This document shows, piece by piece, positions 14,092 through 17,471 of a stretch of DNA of 17,471 bases. The notes under the pieces were generated by a model. It worked only from the letters and a program-made list of their open reading frames with translations, was not told where the DNA came from and ran no database searches. The translations under genes were made by a program, and so were the position numbers. The stretch lies in NCBI GenBank assembly GCA_002378845.1, contig DFRY01000073.1:28269-45739 (forward strand), given 5' to 3'. Positions within the stretch are counted from its first letter, which is position 1. Each line of letters begins with the position of its first letter. The stretch is from Ruminococcaceae bacterium UBA3451 (GTDB lineage Bacteria > Bacillota > Clostridia > Oscillospirales > Acutalibacteraceae).

Positions 14092-14123
14092 AAAAGCGCC
14101 CAGGTTTTTACCTGTGCGCTTTT
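14092..14123. terminator. Bidirectional terminator between sir2 and the lipoprotein operon
   Basis: AAAAGCGCCCAGGT (14092-14105) pairs with ACCTGTGCGCTTTT (14110-14123) around a TTTT loop, with one C-T mismatch. The A-run on the left and T-run on the right let it serve both convergent units. Confidence 0.85.
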
Positions 14124-14131
14124 GTGTATTG

Positions 14132-14599
14132 TTATTTAATTGCCGCGTCGTAAATTTTATTCAAGTCTTCATACTGCGGGGAAACGATCATGCTTACATA
14201 GTTTCCGTCTTGTTTAACGGTGCATTTTTTCAGCATGGCGTATTCTTCAGGGAGATAATCTTTCATTTCCACTTCTTTTTGCTTGTAGCGTGCGTCAAGC
14301 TTTTCTTTAATCCGTTTTGCCGCGTCCGCGTCTTTTCCCTCGGCAATAATGATTTCATCGCCCTTGATTCCGGTGGAATCCACATGGGCCGCGAACTGCT
14401 TTACGTCGCCTTCGTCAATGCCGTAATTCGGCATAAGATCTTCTTTGGATAAATCCATCATTTCGGTATTGGTAAGCTTCGCTTTCATATCGTCCATTAC
14501 TTTGGGAAGGTCGGCTTGTTTTGTCGCGGTACTTCCGCCGCAGGCGGTAAACGAAAACAGCATGATTGCACATAGTAAAATCGGTATTAGCTTTTTCAT
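14132..14599 (-). CDS. DUF4358 family lipoprotein
   Basis: A 155-residue secreted lipoprotein. The signal peptide MKKLIPILLCAIMLFSFTAC ends in a lipobox with the lipidated Cys20, followed by GGSTATKQ. The mature part is a small charged domain with the pattern of DUF4358, including DEIIIAEGKDADAAKRIKEKL and the late GNYVSMIVSP strand. The function of the family is unknown. In Clostridia such genes tend to stand near SGNH hydrolases and MBOAT acyltransferases, which suggests a role in cell-envelope polymer acylation. The ribosome site is excellent (GGGAGGA). It starts 10 nt after the stop of the SGNH lipoprotein gene, so the two form an operon and are probably made together on the outer face of the membrane. 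Confidence 0.85.
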   Translation of the reverse strand: MKKLIPILLCAIMLFSFTACGGSTATKQADLPKVMDDMKAKLTNTEMMDLSKEDLMPNYGIDEGDVKQFAAHVDSTGIKGDEIIIAEGKDADAAKRIKEKLDARYKQKEVEMKDYLPEEYAMLKKCTVKQDGNYVSMIVSPQYEDLNKIYDAAIK

Positions 14600-14609
14600 A
14601 ATTTCCTCC

Positions 14610-15530
14610 CTATTTTACGGTATGAGTTAAAATATAGTTGATCCAGATTTCACAGGCCTTGTCTGTAAAATGAATTCCAAGGTTGTCCGGGTCGCTGCAA
14701 TATTCCAGCGGAAGGTTTCCGTCCTTGCCGCGCATTGCCGAAGCAACGTCCACAAAATAGTACCCTTGCTCCTTACACATTTTGCTCAGTGCAGTGTCAT
14801 AGGCCTGCAGGTTGGCGTTGTTCAGCTTTGTCATTTGCCGGTCTTTCACCATGGGGGTGGAGGACTGTACAAAAATGCGGACATCCGGGGATTTTGCTTT
14901 GATTTTAGATAGAAGCGTGGTCATATTTTTTACGGATCCCTCTACGCCGTAAAGCGCAATGTCGTTGGTGCCCAGCATGATATACACTTTTTTTGCGCCC
15001 ATTGCGGCAACATTGTCTTCCAATAGTGCTTTTTTGCCGTTATAGGTGGGGTGGATGGACGAGTCGCTCAGTGGCTGCAAGGCATTTCCGCTGCCCATAC
15101 TGCCGGCCGCCAGAAATTGCGCTTTGCCGAAAAAGGTCGGGTTGCTTTTCCTTTGGATGGTAACGTAGTTTTTTAACTTTAAAGAAACGGAATCACCGAT
15201 AAATACCGCATCGTCAAGGTAGCTTTGATCCGCTTTGGAACTTTCCGCAACCGGGTTTACAACTTCGGCTGGCGGCAGCGCCGCGGCGGTAGAAGAAGCA
15301 GGCTTTGAAACGGAATTGGACGAGACGGAGGCCGATGAAACGGGTTCCGATGACGCCGTTTCCGAAACGGTTGAACTGACCGAAGAGCTTGTCCCCTGGG
15401 AACTTTGCGCGGAAGAGGTCTGAGAAACAGCGCCGGAAGAAGTAGTTCCCGCATTGCTGCAGCCGCTGAAAACAATCAGTCCCGCGGCAAGAAGAACCAG
15501 CGCGATATTGCGGCAATATCTATGGTTCAT
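14610..15530 (-). CDS. SGNH/GDSL-family hydrolase lipoprotein
   Basis: The protein has 306 residues. The signal peptide ends in lipobox F-S-G-C with the lipid-bearing Cys24. A Ser/Thr/Ala/Val-rich, low-complexity linker follows (about 27-90), which would hold the enzyme away from the membrane, and then an SGNH hydrolase domain. Block I is I-G-D-S114, with the nucleophile Ser. The block II Gly is in AAGSMGSG (about 141-148). Block III is G-T-N-D (187-190), with the Asn. Block V is D282-N-L-G-I-H287, with a longer Asp-His spacing than the common D-x-x-H. Such enzymes act as esterases or acyl transferases on carbohydrates of the envelope. A GTG nine bases upstream is in frame but sits on the ribosome site, so ATG 15530 (AAGGGTG just before) is chosen. 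It is first in an operon with the DUF4358 lipoprotein gene. Confidence 0.9.
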   Translation of the reverse strand: MNHRYCRNIALVLLAAGLIVFSGCSNAGTTSSGAVSQTSSAQSSQGTSSSVSSTVSETASSEPVSSASVSSNSVSKPASSTAAALPPAEVVNPVAESSKADQSYLDDAVFIGDSVSLKLKNYVTIQRKSNPTFFGKAQFLAAGSMGSGNALQPLSDSSIHPTYNGKKALLEDNVAAMGAKKVYIMLGTNDIALYGVEGSVKNMTTLLSKIKAKSPDVRIFVQSSTPMVKDRQMTKLNNANLQAYDTALSKMCKEQGYYFVDVASAMRGKDGNLPLEYCSDPDNLGIHFTDKACEIWINYILTHTVK

Positions 15531-15560
15531 ACATTTCACCCTTTACTAAATAATAGCATC

Positions 15561-15589
15561 AGTATAACATATGTTGTCTTATATCACAA
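15561..15589 (-). promoter_or_regulatory. Promoter of the SGNH-DUF4358 lipoprotein operon, with a palindrome in the spacer
   Basis: On the minus strand TTGTGA (15589-15584) and TATACT (15566-15561) lie 17 bp apart, and TGT before the -10 makes it extended. A perfect 10-bp palindrome AACATATGTT (15566-15575) sits next to the -10 and could be an operator. Confidence 0.83.
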
Positions 15590-15631
15590 GATTTGTAACA
15601 AATAATGACAAATGGTTGGGTAAGATTCGTT

Positions 15632-15660
15632 TTGAATATTTGCCTGCAATGTGGTATGAT
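15632..15660 (+). promoter_or_regulatory. Promoter of adenine deaminase
   Basis: TTGAAT (15632-15637), 17 bp, then TATGAT (15655-15660) with TGG before it (extended -10). The transcript should start near 15667, leaving only about 22 nt before the ATG at 15689, so there is no room for a purine riboswitch. Confidence 0.83.
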
Positions 15661-15688
15661 AGATAAAATTTACCTAGGAGGCGATGGC

Positions 15689-17401
15689 ATGGAGATTCAG
15701 AAGAAAAAGAAGCTGATGCGAACTTCTTGCGGGGCGGAAGAGCCGGATCTGGTGCTGAAGTATGCCGATATTGTGGATGTTTTTACCGAAAAGCTGTTTA
15801 CAGCCGATATTGCAATAAAAGACGGTTATATTGTCGGGGTAGGGTCGTACCACGGAACGCATGAAGTGAATATGACAGGAAAAATTATTGCGCCCGGTTT
15901 TATTGACGCGCACGTTCATATTGAATCCTCTATGGTGGCTCCCAGTATTTTTGCAGGCAAGGTTTTGCCCTGCGGTACTACCACCGTCATTGCCGATCCG
16001 CACGAAATTGCCAATGTAGCCGGGCTGGAAGGCATAGAATACATTATGAAAGACAGCGAGAACTGTAAGCTGAACGTTTATTTTGTTCTGCCGTCCTGCG
16101 TTCCGCTTAGTGAATACGACCATAACGGCGCGGTACTGGACGCGGAGCAGCTGAAAGAACTGGTTGACAATCCGCTTGTGGTCGGCCTAGGCGAAGTCAT
16201 GAGCTATGAAGCGGTTACTGCATGTGATGAAAATCTACTTGAAAAAATCGAGCTTTTGCAGCCGAAAACTATTGACGGCCATTCTCCGGGGCTGACCGGC
16301 CGGCGGCTGCAGGCGTACCGGTTTTCCGGTGTGGAAACCGACCATGAATGCTGTGATTATTCTTCGGCACTGGAACGGCTTCGAGCGGGCTTTATTGTAC
16401 AAATCCGTGAGGGCTCTGCGGCACAGAATCTTTCCTCGATTATTTCCGGTGCGCTTAAAGACGGAATCAGTCTGGACCGCTGCGTATTCTGTACCGACGA
16501 CGTGCACCTGGCGGACGTTTCAAAAAAGGGACATATCAACCATAATATAAAAATGGCGATTGATCTGGGGTTGGATCCGATTAAGGCAATTAAACTGGCC
16601 ACGCTGAACGCGGCGCGTGCGTACAACCTGAAAGAAATCGGTGCGGTGGCGGCCGGGTGCCGGGCAGATTTGGTCGTATTGGACAGCCTTACCGATGTTT
16701 CGATTACGGACGTTTACAAAGACGGCGTTTCCATCAGCGGGATGGAAGCACCCGTCAAAGGGGCGCAGGCTGGAGAACGCCTTACGCACAGCGTTCATAT
16801 TCCCGAGCTTGGTTCCGATTGCTTCAAGTTAAACGTGCAGGGCGAATTTCCGGTAATGGAGGTTGTTCCGGGGCAGATCATAACCAAAAGGGTGAATCGG
16901 TTCCTGCCGAATTTGGGCGGCGTATTTACTCCGCAGGACGATCTGCTGAAAATTGCGGTTGTTCAGCGGCATGACGGTTCCGGAAGAATCGGGCTGGGCG
17001 TTGTGAAAGGCTTTGGTCTGCACAGCGGGGCAATTGCTTCTACGGTGGCACACGATGCGCATAACCTGATCGTCATTGGCGATAACGACGAGGATATGCT
17101 GACCGCAATTGAGGAGCTGAAAACCTGCGGCGGCGGTTATACAGTGGTGAGCGGGGGAAAAGTGATTAAAACCTTGCCGCTTCCTATTGCGGGTTTGTTT
17201 ACCGACGACCGGCATGTCGATATGATCTGTGAGCTGAGCGACATGGCCATTGCCGCCCACGCGATGGGTGTACCGGAGAATATTGATGTATTCCTCAATC
17301 TGTCTTTTATGGCGTTACCCGTTATTCCGGAATTACGTATTACCGATATGGGCCTGTTCGACGTGGTGCACAATAAATTTGTTGAAGTGATTCCAAATTA
17401 A
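15689..17401 (+). CDS. ade: Adenine deaminase
   Basis: Adenine deaminase of the amidohydrolase superfamily turns adenine into hypoxanthine and ammonia for purine salvage, in the cytosol. The 570 residues match the family (about 577 in Bacillus AdeC). Visible metal and catalytic motifs are F-I-D-A-H75-V-H77-I-E-S-S, TTTVIADPHEIANV, VVGLGEVMSYEAV, IDGHSPGLTG, and C-T-D270-D271-V-H. The C-terminal domain carries VQRHDGSGRIGLGVVKGFGL and SDMAIAAHAMG. An in-frame ATG exists at 15605, but the promoter and the strong AGGAGG (15676-15681) lie inside that extension, so ATG 15689 is the start. The ATG at 15684 is out of frame. The gene is alone between its own promoter and terminator. Confidence 0.97.
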   Translation: MEIQKKKKLMRTSCGAEEPDLVLKYADIVDVFTEKLFTADIAIKDGYIVGVGSYHGTHEVNMTGKIIAPGFIDAHVHIESSMVAPSIFAGKVLPCGTTTVIADPHEIANVAGLEGIEYIMKDSENCKLNVYFVLPSCVPLSEYDHNGAVLDAEQLKELVDNPLVVGLGEVMSYEAVTACDENLLEKIELLQPKTIDGHSPGLTGRRLQAYRFSGVETDHECCDYSSALERLRAGFIVQIREGSAAQNLSSIISGALKDGISLDRCVFCTDDVHLADVSKKGHINHNIKMAIDLGLDPIKAIKLATLNAARAYNLKEIGAVAAGCRADLVVLDSLTDVSITDVYKDGVSISGMEAPVKGAQAGERLTHSVHIPELGSDCFKLNVQGEFPVMEVVPGQIITKRVNRFLPNLGGVFTPQDDLLKIAVVQRHDGSGRIGLGVVKGFGLHSGAIASTVAHDAHNLIVIGDNDEDMLTAIEELKTCGGGYTVVSGGKVIKTLPLPIAGLFTDDRHVDMICELSDMAIAAHAMGVPENIDVFLNLSFMALPVIPELRITDMGLFDVVHNKFVEVIPN

Positions 17402-17425
17402 ACTCGAAATATGTGAAACATACGA

Positions 17426-17462
17426 AAAAGGACGATGCTTTTTGAAGCACCGTCCTTTTGTT
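17426..17462 (+). terminator. Terminator after adenine deaminase
   Basis: AAAAGGACGATGCTT (17426-17440) pairs with AAGCACCGTCCTTTT (17445-17459) around a TTTG loop, with one A-C mismatch, and ends in TTTTGTT. It may work in both directions. Confidence 0.9.
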
Positions 17463-17471
17463 ATACCGTTA

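Noticed and set aside
15605..15688. N-terminal extension of adenine deaminase from the upstream ATG
   Set aside because: The promoter (-10 at 15655-15660) and the Shine-Dalgarno (15676-15681) are inside the extension, and the family starts near 15689.
15661..15688. Purine riboswitch before adenine deaminase
   Set aside because: The promoter leaves a leader of about 22 nt, too short for an aptamer.
1..17471. CRISPR arrays, insertion sequences, prophage genes, rRNA and tRNA genes
   Set aside because: I looked for spaced repeats, transposase motifs, terminal inverted repeats and RNA gene signatures on both strands and found none.

Overview
The window looks like chromosomal DNA from a moderate-GC anaerobic Firmicute, most likely class Clostridia and possibly the Oscillospirales/Ruminococcaceae side. 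This rests on strong AGGAGG-type ribosome binding sites, sigma-A-like promoters, a CIRCE element, lipoproteins with Firmicute-style lipoboxes, and the gene families present. No rRNA, tRNA, CRISPR array, insertion sequence or phage gene was seen. Nearly all of it is housekeeping or metabolic DNA.

Layout. (a) 1-1941: the 3' part of ftsZ with its terminator, then a promoter, a newly recognised 43-codon leader ORF, and a CorA-type Mg2+ channel gene. The leader overlaps the corA start. (b) 1938-4590: a promoter inside the corA stop region drives a lone fumarase/tartrate-dehydratase beta-type subunit gene, directly coupled to a CDF cation exporter. An unrecognised multi-pass membrane protein follows. 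(c) 4591-5076: a 486-nt gap holding a terminator, a GC-rich fold-prone block that may be an RNA, and the promoter plus CIRCE operator of htpG. (d) 5077-6960: htpG (Hsp90). (e) 7080-11879, minus strand: the classic three-gene set moxR AAA+ ATPase, DUF58 protein, membrane transglutaminase-like protein, from one clear promoter. (f) 11936-14123: an operon of a class-3-type aldehyde dehydrogenase and a Sir2 NAD-dependent deacylase. (g) 14132-15589, minus strand: two lipoproteins, an SGNH hydrolase and a DUF4358 protein. (h) 15632-17463: adenine deaminase with its own promoter and terminator.

The most interesting signal is upstream of corA. A well-positioned Shine-Dalgarno precedes a GTG-started ORF whose product begins M-N-P-D-P and then turns basic. 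This resembles in layout the enterobacterial MgtL leader peptide (start M-E-P-D-P), whose acidic/proline start destabilises ribosomes at low Mg2+ and switches on a Mg2+ transporter. Finding such a layout before a Mg2+ channel gene in a Firmicute suggests an independent or distantly related Mg2+-sensing translational leader. The second point is the fold-prone block at about 4735-4955, which I could not match to any RNA family I know.
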